A stretch of 64,000 nt of DNA from Nematopogon swammerdamellus (taxonomy: Eukaryota > Arthropoda > Insecta > Lepidoptera > Adelidae). The stretch lies in the NCBI GenBank assembly GCA_946902875.1, contig OX336349.1:18871891-18935890 (forward strand). Direction: 5' to 3'. The notes under the pieces were generated by a model. The model was not told where the DNA came from and searched no databases. It was given only the letters and a program-made list of their open reading frames with translations. Shown piece by piece: positions 1-10,713 of this stretch; position 1 is the first letter of the stretch; each line of letters begins with the position of its first letter. The position numbers and the translations under genes are program-made.

Positions 1-522
1 AGGTTAAGTATTTATCTTATTCTGTAGTTTTCAATATTCACTGTTTAGAGGTTTTCTTTACACATTTCTGATTAGGTTTTCGTTTGTAATTTATATTTGG
101 ATTACACATTTTTAATACTTTTTCATTTGTTATATTACCTCTAATAAAATACATTCATTTTCGAAGTATTATAAAGAATCTAAGAAAATATTCCTTCACA
201 TCTCTTTAACTTGAAGTTCATTGAATCTATTCGTGCGGGTATCGAGCCGCGGCTAACCGTTACTCTTTTATTTTGTCAAGAAGGCACCGGAGATGTATAT
301 TTTGTCATTCTCTAAGTGCCACTAATCTGTCACGTTCCCGCCACCGGCGTCCACTGGCGACCTCTCTTGATATTTTAGGATTAACGGTGCAACGAGGATT
401 AAAGATTAAAGTATTGGTTTAATAGCTACATTGTATTGTAAGCTTTGGCGATCTTCGATCTGAATAGTTTGCAAAGACAAGATGACACGTTGTGTAGATG
501 AAAAGATTGTCAGCCTTTCTTT
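1..522. other. AT-rich flank, no gene recognised
   Basis: No coding exon, RNA gene or recognised repeat is visible here. The stretch ends where a SINE begins. Confidence 0.5.
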
Positions 523-858
523 GTCAGCCTCGGTAGCTCATTGGTGCGGTCGATCGACTGTTGTTAAGCAACCCTGAGCGCGGTTAGTACTTGGATGGGT
601 GAAGGCTTGACCGTTGGAGGCTGACCGTGGGTCGGATTCCACGTAAAACTATAGGTCCCTTTCCTTTACCACCGTACTGAATGAAAACGAAAGTCGGTCA
701 AAACGGCTATGTAAATAGTTCACGTTTTCCGTCCAGTTCAGTGTAGCCGACATGAAATGAAAGGAAGCACTGACATGGCACCTAGTACACCCGGTGTTAT
801 GGGCTGACATCACGGATGTTGTATCTGATGGAACCGTGTCAGTTTCCATAAAAAAAAA
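523..858 (+). mobile_element. SINE-A copy, nearly complete
   Basis: The copy opens with GTCAGCCTCGGTAGCTCA (tRNA box A-like). It continues into a 5S rRNA-like block (AAGCAACCCTGAGCGCGGT, then TACTTGGATGGGTGA) and a T-arm-like TCGGATTCCACG. The body follows, and the copy ends GTCAGTTTCCAT plus A-run. Part of the core (the ACTAGGTGGTAGGG segment) is missing. Any short ORF here is an artefact. Confidence 0.85.
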
Positions 859-879
859 ATACAATACATTGCGTCACGT

Positions 880-985
880 ATGTTTCCCAGTGGCGTAGGC
901 AGAGACAACGGATCTCCACGGGCCACGATCCTGACACACCTCTGCCGCCTCTTCCACTCTCATAATGTTCTTCATTCACGCTCGT
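880..985 (-). mobile_element. LINE ORF C-terminal fragment
   Basis: On the minus strand this reads close to ...EEAAEVCQDRG.W.SVVSAYP, the C-terminus of a LINE polyprotein that recurs six times in the window (13.9, 33.2, 39.1, 42.8, 62.9 kb). Only the last 30 or so codons survive. Clade assignment (RTE-like) is from memory and uncertain. Confidence 0.55.
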
Positions 986-1330
986 CGGTTACGGATATGT
1001 AAGATAAAAGTTAATCTAGATAATTTGGTTGCCGCGGGTACTGGATTATCGCGCGCATTTCTCGGGTGAGTTCACACAACACACCAAGCTACACCATACG
1101 CCATCACCACCGTTATTGGCACACTATCACGCCGTATCCATAGCAGGATTCTTCAGGATCGGAAGCCCTTTGTAGGGTTCCTTATTCACTAGAACAGTTG
1201 ATTTCTCAAGTTGTTTGTAATCTAAGATCGTTGGCTACATTATTTCTAGATTCATGACACACAGACAGAACATACTCACCAGAAGACCATATGGGGACAC
1301 GGCGGACAGCTGGGGACAACTTTGGGTACT

Positions 1331-1452
1331 TTCGAAATGAAGGGAAGCACTGACAGGTCACCTATTTCACCCGGTGTTATGGGCTGACATCACGGATGTT
1401 GTAGGTGATGTATTAGCCAATCGTGTCAGTTTCCTTAAAACACTTTAAAAAA
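1331..1452 (+). mobile_element. SINE-A 3' fragment
   Basis: A 5'-truncated copy starts inside the body at GAAGGGAAGCACTGACA. It ends GTGTCAGTTTCC followed by an A-rich tail. Confidence 0.8.
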
Positions 1453-1478
1453 AAACACTTTCTGCCTCGCTGTATCTT

Positions 1479-1560
1479 TGTCAGCCTCGGTAGCTCAGTG
1501 GTGCGGTCGGTCGACTATTAAGCAACCTTGAACGCGGTCAATACTTGGATGGGTGACCGC
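1479..1560 (+). mobile_element. SINE-A head only
   Basis: The tRNA/5S chimeric head is present (CAGCCTCGGTAGCTCAGTGG, then TACTTGGATGGGTGACCGC) without the body. It is a separate insertion from the 3' fragment just upstream, because an A-tail lies between them. Confidence 0.75.
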
Positions 1561-1744
1561 CAGCGGCGACTGCTCTCAGTTGGCGAGGTTGGCGCCGCCA
1601 AACCAAATAAAATGAATGACACCATTAATACAGAAGTATCAGGCTAAAATAAATGTGAAAAAATTTCGGAGTTATATTATTTATGTCATATAATCCACGA
1701 TTAATAAGATAAAACGTCAATCCCGTACCCGTTACATAATTTGA

Positions 1745-2208
1745 AATTTCGCGCGCGTCAAACGCGGGCGACGACGAATGACGACACATCAAGGCATTCA
1801 TTGGCCGGTTGGCTACATTTTGAAGCGCCATCGCATTCCATACAAGGCGGAAGCGGCCGATGTCCCCCCCGTCCCGCGCGGACCCGCTGATCAGCCTTTC
1901 GAGTTGGCGCAGCGGGGAGTGCATTTAGTGACGCGGTAGCGAGTAGAGCGAGCTAGCGAGCGAGCTAGGTGTGTGTGTTGCGTGTGCGGGTGTGTGCGCG
2001 CTGCGTCCACATGACGAGTATTTCTTGTGCTGTGCGAAGTGCGATGCGATGCGACTAGCGAGCTAGGCTAGGTGTATTGTGTGCGCGTGTGTGTGCGCAT
2101 TGGCTCGCGAGTTGATAGCTGCATATATTCCGTTATGTAGGTATGGACTTTGTATGGATGAATCCTGTGCAGTGTTGTTAAATTTAAAGTGATTTATTGG
2201 TAATTATA
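1745..2208 (+). promoter_or_regulatory. CpG-rich putative promoter and 5' UTR
   Basis: CpG density is far above the neighbouring DNA. The stretch has repeated GCGAGCTAGCGAGC-like and GTGTGTGCGCG motifs and lies directly before an ATG exon with a good donor. No clear TATA box is visible. Candidate initiator-like TCAG and GCAGT motifs exist, but I cannot place the transcription start. The function is inferred from composition and position only. Confidence 0.45.
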
Positions 2209-2394
2209 ATGGCAAACTCCTACCGAGCTATCTACGGAGCACTCAAGGACAAGAGAGACTCTTACATATCTGTGGAAAAGGAGTTGCTAACAAAATTGAG
2301 GAAGAAAGAAGATTTTCACGATCGAGTCATCGAAAATTTCTTGTCTGTGGAACGAAGAGTGGACTTCATCTATACATATAATAAAATCGTAGAG
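2209..2394 (+). CDS. putative first coding exon, unknown protein
   Basis: The reading frame starts at ATG (TATAATGGC) and runs exactly 62 codons to a strong donor GAG|GTAAGA, so the exon ends in phase 0. The peptide begins MANSYRAIYGALKDKRDSY and ends YTYNKIVE. It is highly charged (Lys, Arg, Glu and Asp are over a third), with no signal peptide or membrane segment, and looks helical. An in-frame TTG lies 12 nt upstream, but the ATG is the natural start. I do not recognise the family. Supporting context is the CpG-rich leader and the absence of any repeat. The same-phase microexon at 45472 is the only other candidate exon I found. The CDS is partial because the rest lies outside the window. 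Confidence 0.6.
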
Positions 2395-2484
2395 GTAAGA
2401 AAGTCTGTACATTGAATGTATTCGGAAAAAAACTAACCAGGGTGGCTTAAAATGAGATACTGAACATGTTAGAACAGTTTTTAA

Positions 2485-3062
2485 AATTTTTGTTTGTTTG
2501 TTTGTTTGTTTGTTTGTTTGTTTGTCTGTACGCGCATCACGCAAAAACCACTGAACGGAATTAGACGAAACTTTGTATAGTGGCAGTTTATATGCCGGGT
2601 TAACATAATACGTAAAAAAAAAAACAAAAATAAAAAAAAAATTACAATTATAAACATTATTGCGCGTTTAAAATCACGTAGTCCAAAGTGCATAATTATA
2701 TCTTGAGAACTGTCAGCAACTACAATTTGAATAAAATATTCATTCGAAATTTAAAAATAAGTAGATACAACGAAAATGACAGTTCTTCTTTTTTATAACT
2801 TGAACACAATAGTCTATACATATCTATTCTTTCTATACATATCATAAAATCGTAAATGCAAAAATGTCTATTTGTACGCGCATCTCGCAAAAACCACTGA
2901 ACGGAATTTGACGAAACTTTTTATAGTGACAGTGTATATCCCGGATGAACATAATAATTAAAAAATATAATAAAAATCACGTAATCCAAAGTAAAGGTAA
3001 AAAACTATTTTAAATGTCATGTTGACAACGGAGAACTGTCATCTCGACGTGAGCTGGCCGGT
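2485..3062 (+). repeat. two diverged copies of one repeat with (TTTG)n
   Basis: A (TTTG)n run at about 2490-2525 is followed by GTACGCGCATCACGCAAAAA and CACTGAACGGAATTAGACGA. The same words recur at 2874-2910 with CTCGCAAAAACCACTGAACG. Both continue to an AATCACGTARTCCAAAGT motif. They are probably two copies of one retroposon or Helitron-like repeat. The class is not established. Confidence 0.5.
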
Positions 3063-3142
3063 GACAAATAAAATTGTTTGATAAATAAAAATAATAATTG
3101 AAAGTCGAAGTTATGTCGCTGTCATTGGTGCAATAAAATGTA

Positions 3143-3466
3143 TATATCTGTTGCCCGCGGCTTCGCTCGCGTGAAATTCGTATTTAAAAAAAAGAAAGTA
3201 AGTAACTAAAGGCGGGCCCGAAGGCTGATCTGCGCTCACGTAAACGATATTCTTTCTCGATGAAAGTAACTAAGGGGAGGCGGAAGGCGGAGCTGAGTTC
3301 AGGAAGAAGGAAAACATTCTTGAAGAAAGTAAGTAACTAAGGCGAGGCCGAAGGCCGAGCTACGTTCTGACAAATGATAAACCATCTCAAAGAAAGCAAG
3401 TAACTAAGGGCGAGGCCGAAGGCCGAGCTGCGTTCAGGAAGAAGCTAAACCATCTCGAATAAAGTT
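3143..3466 (+). repeat. direct array of a palindromic ~75-bp unit
   Basis: The array opens GCCCGCGGCTTCGCTCGCGT and then GAAATTCGTATTTAAAAA. About four units follow, each carrying AAGTAACTAAGGGCGAGGCC and GAAGGCCGAGCTGCGTTCAG. The unit core GGCCGAAGGCC is itself palindromic. The inverted counterpart is at 4096-4412. Confidence 0.8.
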
Positions 3467-3510
3467 AATTAATATTAAGATTGAGTTAATTTAATTTAAA
3501 TTTTATTATA

Positions 3511-3972
3511 AAGTCCACGCTTCTAACGGCAAATATACCGTGCATCCTAGAACCTCGCGGTTATTCCCGGCTGGATGGAAAGAGGCCCGATGCTATCACC
3601 TTAGTGCCATGGACTAAGGGTAGTTCTTTGATGTGGGACGCCACTTTTGTTCTCACATTGGCTCCAAGTCACGTTAGGACATCTTCAAGAGCGGCTGGCG
3701 CGGCCGAGGCTGGGGCGGAGAGCCTCAAACGCAGCAAATATAGAAATATAATTCAAGATTTCGAATTTGTTGCGTTTGCGGTTGAAACCCTCGGTCCGTG
3801 GAGCAGTGAAGCCAAAAGAGGCTTGAGCTGGTTGACGCAACTGGTGTCCCGTCATCAAGGGCTTATGTACTTCATTCAAAAGGTTAGCCTTGCCATCCAG
3901 CGGGGTAATGCCGCAAGTGCTCTAAGAACATTTGAAAATGCCCGTTTTGATAGTTATTTTAATGTTTGTTAG
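3511..3972 (+). pseudogene. LINE reverse-transcriptase ORF, C-terminal remnant
   Basis: An uninterrupted frame of 153 codons begins KSTLLTANIPCILEPRGYSR and contains DGKRPDAITLVPWTKGSSLM, WDATFVLTLAPSHV and VSLAIQRGNAASALRT. It ends at TAG, with AATAAA about 45 nt downstream. Known: a GKRPDG...LVPW...G..L.WDAT..DT..PSH block followed by AIQRGNA typifies the C-terminus of many predicted metazoan retroelement proteins (recalled, not searched). The catalytic RT core is absent. The fragment lies inside the palindromic-unit array, with one further + unit after it (4034-4095). Confidence 0.65.
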
Positions 3973-4033
3973 GTAGGTTTAATTCTTTAGTTATTAATAT
4001 TACTTTTTTATCTGTATGAAATAAATAGATTGA

Positions 4034-4412
4034 GTAAACGATATTATATTCTATCGAAGAAAGGAAGTCTTTAAGGGCGAGGCCCGAAGGCGGAAGAGGG
4101 TTTTTGGTTTACCTGAACGCAGCTCGGCCTTCGGCCTCGCACTGAGTTCCTTCCTTTCTTCCAGAAGGTTTATCGTCTTCCTGAACGCAGCTCGGCCTTC
4201 GGCCTCGCCCTTACTTACGTCCTTTATTTGAGAAAGATTTATCGTTTACCTGAAAGCAGCTCGGCCTTCGGCCTCGCCCTTAGTTAGTTACTTTCTTTAA
4301 GAAGGTTTATCGATTACCTGAACGCAGCTCGGCCTTCGGCCTCGCCCTTAGTTACTTACATTCTTCTTTGGAATACGAATTTCACGCGAGCGGAGCCGCG
4401 GGCTCAGCTAGT
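4034..4412 (-). repeat. inverted array of the palindromic unit
   Basis: One + unit (to about 4095) is followed by four inverted units reading GCAGCTCGGCCTTCGGCCTC, separated by TTTACCTGAACG. The array ends TTCACGCGAGCGGAGCCGCG. Together with 3143-3466 it forms long terminal inverted repeats around a LINE remnant. Confidence 0.8.
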
Positions 4413-4729
4413 GTACAAATAAAATGTAACAATTCAAGCTTGTATGCCTGTCTCGTCGTCGTCGTGCCAGAGGAGACGTCGCTGTTGTCGGCACTCGGCT
4501 GCAACTCGACAGCTTGGACACAACCAGTAGGTACCTATCTACAGACAAATAAATCGTAAGTGAGCAAAATAAATCATTTAAACTAAATATTATAAGCTAT
4601 CTATATCGTAATCGTCTTTCAGTTTTTGAACTCATTGTGGTAGAAATAAATTAACGCGTAGGTACCTAAGTTATGAAATTATGAAAAAAAAAATCCTTAG
4701 CCAGAGCCAACCCAATATTCAGGACCAGG
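4413..4729. other. unassigned intronic sequence
   Basis: There is a short CpG-containing segment (GTCGTCGTCGTGCC..., about 4450-4530) and otherwise AT-rich DNA. No splice-flanked ORF is convincing. Confidence 0.4.
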
Positions 4730-5056
4730 AGTCGCCGCTGGTGACCGCTCAGTCGTTGGAGGCTGACCGTGGTTCGGATTCCACGTAAAACTGTAGGTCC
4801 CTTCCCTTCTCTTACCTTACTAGGTGGTAGGGTTTTATCCCGCCAGGGTTTGTATCACCACACTTAATGGAACGTCGCGTCGGTCGAAACGGCTATGTGA
4901 ATAGTTCGTGTTTTCCGTCCAGTTCAGTGTAACCGACATGAAATTTAAGAGAAGCACTGACATGGCACCTAGTTCACCTGGTCTTATGTATGGTCTGACA
5001 TTACGTATGTTGTAGGTGATGTAGACATCCGTGTCAGTTTCTATAAAAAAAAAAAA
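4730..5056 (+). mobile_element. SINE-A copy, 5'-truncated
   Basis: It starts within the 5S-like block (CTGGTGACCGCTCAG). It has GGTTCGGATTCCACG, the core ACTAGGTGGTAGGG and the end GTGTCAGTTTCTAT plus A12. Confidence 0.85.
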
Positions 5057-5382
5057 CAAAATACAATAAGAGGAAGATAGGACGCTGGATAGAATAAGAA
5101 GTAAAGAGGGCATAATACTCGTAGATAGCGCTGACGGCCGCGGAGGCAAGATGACATCTTCGTTTGTTTTGAGAGCTGACAGAGGCGTCTCGGCTCGACC
5201 TACTCTACGCTATAAAGATACCGTGGCTATTTCTTAGGCAAAGTTACCTGGGACCGAGACCTTAGGAAGGATTCGGTTGTCGCCTATAGATGCGGCGTGG
5301 GCAGTTAGTCTGTAATGACGGCAGCCTTACAAGGAGTGAATGTGGTGCGATGTAATCACATAACATCGCCTACACAGCCTCG

Positions 5383-5439
5383 CACACTGCCGTACACTAC
5401 CGCACACTACCGCACACTACCGCACACTACCGCACACAA
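5383..5439 (+). repeat. 10-bp tandem repeat
   Basis: About five copies of a CCGCACACTA-type unit. The flanks 5057-5382 and 5440-5519 show nothing recognisable. Confidence 0.7.
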
Positions 5440-5519
5440 TATCGGCATTGTTGTGCACTTTAGAGCACTTACGTACTCATGCATATCACATACACATGTT
5501 AGGACTTTACTTCATGTCA

Positions 5520-5807
5520 CTAGTTGCCCGCGGCTTCGCTCGCGTTATACTCGGTTTGATTGCAAATCAGATTCAAACGCAAATATGATAATAAACGATC
5601 GCTTCTCTTATATTATCTCTCTCTATCTCTCTCTCCCGTCCATAATATATTTTCTTTAATACTGCTCAGCCCTAAGGCCATTTAGCATGATGGTATATAG
5701 CCTATCTATAGTGAGCCTCTTTACATTGATGCAAATCGCATCCAAATATGTTCTGTGGTTCCGGAGTTTACCTCTAACATACATACAGAGACGTTCCCTG
5801 TTATAAG
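5520..5807 (+). mobile_element. element D retroposon
   Basis: It opens TTGCCCGCGGCTTCGCTCGC. It carries CAGCCCTAAGGCCATTTAGC and TGGTTCCGGAGTTTACCTC, and ends ACGTTCCCTGTTATAAGAAG directly before a TAGAGATAGAG tail. The same start, middle and end occur at 16025-16706. Non-coding. The class is unknown. Confidence 0.65.
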
Positions 5808-6236
5808 AAGTAGAGATAGAGAGTAGAGATAGAGAGTAGAGATAGAGTGTAGAGATAGAGAGTAGAGATAGAGAGTAGAGATAGAGTGTAGAGATAGAGA
5901 GTAGAGATAGAGAGTAGAGATAGAGAGTAGAGATAGAGAGTAGAGATAGAGAGTAGAGATAGAGAGTAGAGATAGAGAGTAGAGATAGAGAGTAGGGATA
6001 GAGAGTAGAGATAGAGAGCAGAGATAGAGAGTAGAGATAGAGAGTAGAGATAGAGAGTAGAGATAGAGAGTAGAGATAGATAGTAGAGATAGATAGTAGA
6101 TATAGATAGTAGAGATAGAGAGTAGAGATAGAGAGTAGAGATAGAGTGTAGAGATAGAGAGTAGAGATAGAGAGTAGAGATAGAGAGTAGAGATAGAGAG
6201 TAGAGATAGAGAGTAGAGATAAAGAGTAGAGATAGG
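5808..6236 (+). repeat. 13-bp minisatellite grown from a retroposon tail
   Basis: About 33 tandem copies of TAGAGATAGAGAG, with variants (GTGTAGAG, TAGATAG), start exactly at the 3' end of element D. At 16.68 kb the same element ends in only about one unit of this sequence, so the array is inferred to be an expanded tail. Confidence 0.9.
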
Positions 6237-6237
6237 G

Positions 6238-6420
6238 ACTAGCTATGCCCGCGGCACCGACCGCGTCAAGGATATCGCCGCAATGTTATTTAGCCTATAG
6301 CCTAGACCCGGATTTTGTCACACTGCGATGAAAACCGGATATAAATCGGTTGAGTAGTTCTCGAGTTATAAGTGATCATACATACAGACGGCAGGCTTTA
6401 GATTTTTAATATTATGTAGT
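6238..6420 (+). mobile_element. element D-related copy
   Basis: The copy contains GCCCGCGGCACCGACCGCGT, then CGGTTGAGTAGTTCTCGAGT and TACAGACGGCAGGCTTTAGA. It is a diverged sibling of the repeats at 5520 and 55005. Confidence 0.5.
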
Positions 6421-7491
6421 GAACAGAATATATTTTTTTATTAGATAGGTATACAAAATCGAAAATGAAGACCAGAATTCTTTACTCGTGTTTCACCTAA
6501 ATATTTATATGTAGGTACTTCGTGTCTGTACCTTACGAACTCTTGAATAAATTGACCGATTTTAATAAGTCTCTTAAATAATAATTTATCTAGCTAGAGC
6601 AAGCAAAATTCACTTAAAAAATCAGCAAAACTTCAGGTTAAAAAAATTAAATATGCTTTCAACTAAAACAAGTCGAAAAAAAAGACACGAAAATGTGTAA
6701 AACACGTTATGATATTATGAGCGTTATTTAAATGTTGATTTTCTTTTTTAATTAAAAGCGCTTACAAAGAATAAATACCTTAATATCATCTTCTCATAGT
6801 ACTCAACATCATAGAATAATAAAATGTCGAAACTACGCAAAATATCCAGCGTATGCCTTGCACAGGCTGTTTAATGCCGTAACAACACATCAGTGGATAT
6901 CTCGGCTTTCGCTGTAGATTTAACGCTGACATGCGCGCACGCAAGTCCGACTCGTAGCGGACAGCGAAGCCCACGCAACAGCGACTCGCGCGCCTAGAAG
7001 TGCCAAACTAATGATATATCAAAACTATGTTTCACCGTCACTTCGTCGCCTCTTTCCTACTGTGACTGTTAGATTGAATGCTTGTCCACTTTTATCTCAT
7101 TCGAACATGGAATTAAAGTTTTATTGAAACTATAAAAGAAACTAAAAAAAATAAATACAAATATATATATTTATTTAGGTTTATATTTTATGATACTCAA
7201 TAAGGTTTTCTCACTAGTAATAATGAGTATAGTATTGTCAAAAAAAAGAAGGAAAACACGTGAGGAAATTTCAAATTTAAAATTTATTTTATTTCATTAA
7301 TAAATGTATTTAAGGTTTCTTTATTTTGTTTTAATTTTTGGTAATTTTAATTTGATAGGAGGTTTTAATTTATATTTGAATTAGCTTTTATTAAAAATTA
7401 TAATTTTTAAAACAACTTAAGTCTTAATGTATATTTTGAAAGTAATCTATATTGTACTTTTTATTTTAAATAAATAGAGAAAATATAAGAT
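6421..7491. other. AT-rich intronic DNA
   Basis: Mostly low-complexity A/T. A CpG-richer patch lies at 6880-7010 with no supported exon. Confidence 0.4.
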
Positions 7492-7571
7492 TTTTTTTAT
7501 CGAAACTGACACAGTAGGCTACATCACCTACAACATCCGTGATGTCAGCCCATAACACCGGGTGAACTAGG
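7492..7571 (-). mobile_element. SINE-A 3' stub
   Basis: A T-run is followed by the reverse complement of the SINE-A 3' end (GAAACTGACACAGTAGGCTA, then CATCCGTGATGTCAGCCCAT). It is truncated after about 80 bp. Confidence 0.8.
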
Positions 7572-7804
7572 AATATAATAATATGTAAACATACATTCAA
7601 ATAAGATATACTATCATTTATAGCGAATAATTTTGAAGTTCCAAGTAATTCTATACTAAGGTAAGTTTTCATATTACCTATGCCATTTCCACATAGGCAC
7701 TGCCTTATTAATTTATATTCTGTTGCAAAGTCTCGCTCTTAGATATCTCATGTTACAGCGAGCTTTATCTGCGAATTGTTCCTTATTACATTGTCAAGTT
7801 GCTG

Positions 7805-9707
7805 GAAATAGTGTGAATAAGAAGTGGGCGTAATGGTGGACAAAGGACCCGTGACTACATTTGTTTGTGGCAGTTAGATTGAAGGCAGACATTGTAGATT
7901 GCAGTTTTACAGTTTAAGACAAACCTCCATTGAGATCTGATCTGACCTAAGAAAACAATTGAGGAGCAACAGATCAAAAAGTCTTTTGTGCATTTATATA
8001 AAAAAATCGATAAAAATGTATGTGTGTTTTTATTACAGAATTCACATCAAACAATATTTAGTATTATTAAAAAAATATTGAATGTTGGCGACCGCGTCAA
8101 ATCGTATTTTGTTCCTATGTTTTGCACATATTTTGTTCCTAAGCATGAGCACTTACGTTTGGGTATCCTTCTCTTATGAAATGGATCAAAGATCGCATGA
8201 AAGAGTATTATGTTTGAAATTATAATTTAAAAAACACTAATTTATGAAATGAAAGGGTATATTTGTTATTTTATCATCATAATCGACTCGCCAAAATAAA
8301 TATATTAGTAAAAAAAATCATCTTTCTATCATTTTTAGTTTTCAAGACACATGTTTTTTGCTAATTTCTCGAAACTAGGATCACGACACAAAATACTGTT
8401 TGATCAGTTGCTCCTCAATTTAATATGACAACTTAACAAATTTCAATTCATTTATTTTCAATGTGTGTACAAAATATAATTAACTAAAATTTTATTAACA
8501 GTAGAAATAGTGTGAATAAGAAGTGGGCGTAATGGTGGACAAAGGACCCGTGTATACATTTGTTTGTGGCAGTTAGATTGAAGGCAGACATTGTAGGTTG
8601 CAGTTTTACAGTTTGCTAGTAGTTAAGACAAACCTTCATTGAGATCTGATCTGACCTAAGAAAACAATTCATATGACAACTTAATAAATTTCAATTCATT
8701 TATTTTCAATGCGTGTACAAAATATAATTAACTAAAATTAACAGTAGAAATAGTGTGAATAAGAAGTGGGCGTAATGGTGGACAAAGGACCCGTGACTAC
8801 ATTTGTTTGTGGCAGTTAGATTGAAGGCAGACATTGTAGATTGCAGTTTAACAGTTTGCTAGTAGTTAAGACAAACCTCCATTGAGATCTGATCTGACCT
8901 AAGAAAACAATTCATATGACAACTTAATAAATTTCAATTTATTTATTTTCAATGTGTGTACAAAATATAATTAACTAAAATTAACAGTAGAAATAGTGTG
9001 AATAAGAAGTGGGCGTAATGGTGGACAAAGGACCCGTGACTACATTTGTTTGTGGCAGTTAGATTGAAAGCAGACATTGAAGATTGCAGTTTTACAGTTT
9101 GTAGTTAAGACAAACCTCCATTGAGATCTGATCTGACCTAAGAAAACAATTCATATGACAACTTAATAAATTTCAATTCATTTAATATCATTGTGTGTAC
9201 AAATTATACTTAACTAAAATTAACAGTAGAAATAGTGTGAATAAGAAGTGGGCGTAATGGTGGACAAAGGACTCGTGACTACATTTGTTTGTGGCAGTTA
9301 GATTGAAAGCAGACGTTGAAGATTGCAGTTTTACAGTTTGTGGTTAAGACAAACCTCCATTGAGATCTGATCTGACCTAAGAAAACAATTCATATGACAA
9401 CTTAATAAATTTCAATTCATTTATTATCAATGCGTGTACAAAATAAAATTAACTAATATTAACAGTAGAAATAGTGTGAATAAGAAGTGGGCGTAATGGT
9501 GGACAAAGGACCCGTGACTATATTTGTTTGTGGCAGTTAGATTGAAAGCAGAAATTGAAGATTGCAGTGTTACTGTTTGCTAGTAGTTAAGACAAACCTC
9601 AATTGAGATCTGATCTGACCGAAGAAAAATTTATATGACAACTTAATAAATTTCAATTCATTTATTTTCAATGTGTGTACAAAATATAGTTTACTAAAAT
9701 TAACAGG
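7805..9707 (+). repeat. ~240-bp satellite, six units
   Basis: The marker GTGTGAATAAGAAGTGGGCG recurs at 7811, 8510, 8753, 8996, 9235 and 9474. Spacing is 243, 243, 239 and 239 bp after the first unit. The first unit (7805-7960 plus 8417-8506) is split by a transposon insertion. Units differ by a few substitutions and small indels. No ORF spans a unit. Confidence 0.95.
7961..8416. mobile_element. non-autonomous DNA transposon (MITE) in the satellite
   Basis: Terminal inverted repeats of 30 bp match 27/30 (GAGGAGCAACAGATCAAA at the left; the right end is the reverse complement of GAGGAGCAACTGATCAAA). The 4-bp flanks are AATT on both sides. The interior is AT-rich without a transposase. Other satellite units supply the uninterrupted empty site. 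Confidence 0.85.
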
Positions 9708-9901
9708 AACCAAGCTAAAGTATAGAATTATTTTTCAATTAAACATTGTAGTTGGGATGGAGCGGATAATCTATAGTACAAGATGCGAGATATTTATTCA
9801 GAAAATAAAATAAAATATATTTAAATTTAACATCAGAAAACTTCTGCAATTTTATATAATGCTAATTTAGTGAGTGCCTCTATACTTCCATAATGGAAGT
9901 A

Positions 9902-10285
9902 TGTCAGCCTCGGTAACTCAGTGGTGCGGTCGGTCGACTGTCGGTCGTGATCATAAGTACACCTGGGCGCGGTCGGTACTTGGATACGTGACCGCTCGAC
10001 CGCTTGAGGCTGCCCGTAGTTCGAATTCCACGTAAAACTGTAGGCCCCTTCCCTTCTCACCTTATTATTTGAGGGTTTAACCCGCCCGGGTTTGTACTAC
10101 TGCACTGGATAAAAGGTTGATTGAAACGGCTATGTAAATAGTTCTTGATTCCCGTCCAGTTCAATGTAGCCGGCACGACCGAAGGGAAGCACTGGCATGG
10201 CACCTAGTTCACCAAGGTGTTTTGGGCTGACATTACGGATGTAGTAGGTGGTGTAGCCAACAGTGTCAGTTTCCATAAAAAAACA
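9902..10285 (+). mobile_element. SINE-A copy, full head and body
   Basis: A complete but diverged copy. The head is TCAGCCTCGGTAACTCAGTG, the 5S-like block has GGGCGCGGTCGGTACTTGGA, and the B box-like stretch is AGTTCGAATTCCACG. The tail is GTGTCAGTTTCCAT plus A-run. Confidence 0.85.
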
Positions 10286-10713
10286 AAGAAAATTTCATGA
10301 AAGTATTTAAGATTTATCTGAATTTATTCATCAGAACATTGAATAAATATATTTTGCCAATCTAGTTATTTTTCAACAAAATTTCACATAAGAGAACCAC
10401 ACCTTTCTATCACAGCAAAAACTCGTACTGCTCATCAAAAAGTGGAATAGAGCAACATATTATTACTACTCGGCCGTCCTGAGAACTATAAATCTGTCCC
10501 ATTAAAATAATGCGCACAATACTAATATAATAATGGTATACCCAGACACCCGGTAAACCTTCTGGTCCGAGAGCTGCGGACATCACATTTACATCATTCA
10601 CTATCTGTCGCTATGTCTTATAGCACTAAGCTCGATTATTGTGACAACTTTTTGTCTAATCCAAAGTTCGACCTTTTAATATCTTTCGCCGGGTTTCGAT
10701 GGCGGAGATTATA
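10286..10713. other. unassigned intronic sequence
   Basis: No exon or recognised repeat. AT-rich up to the LINE tail. Confidence 0.35.

Noticed and set aside
5808..6236. Regular repeats resembling a CRISPR array
   Set aside because: There are no unique spacers. It is a continuous 13-bp minisatellite in a eukaryotic genome.
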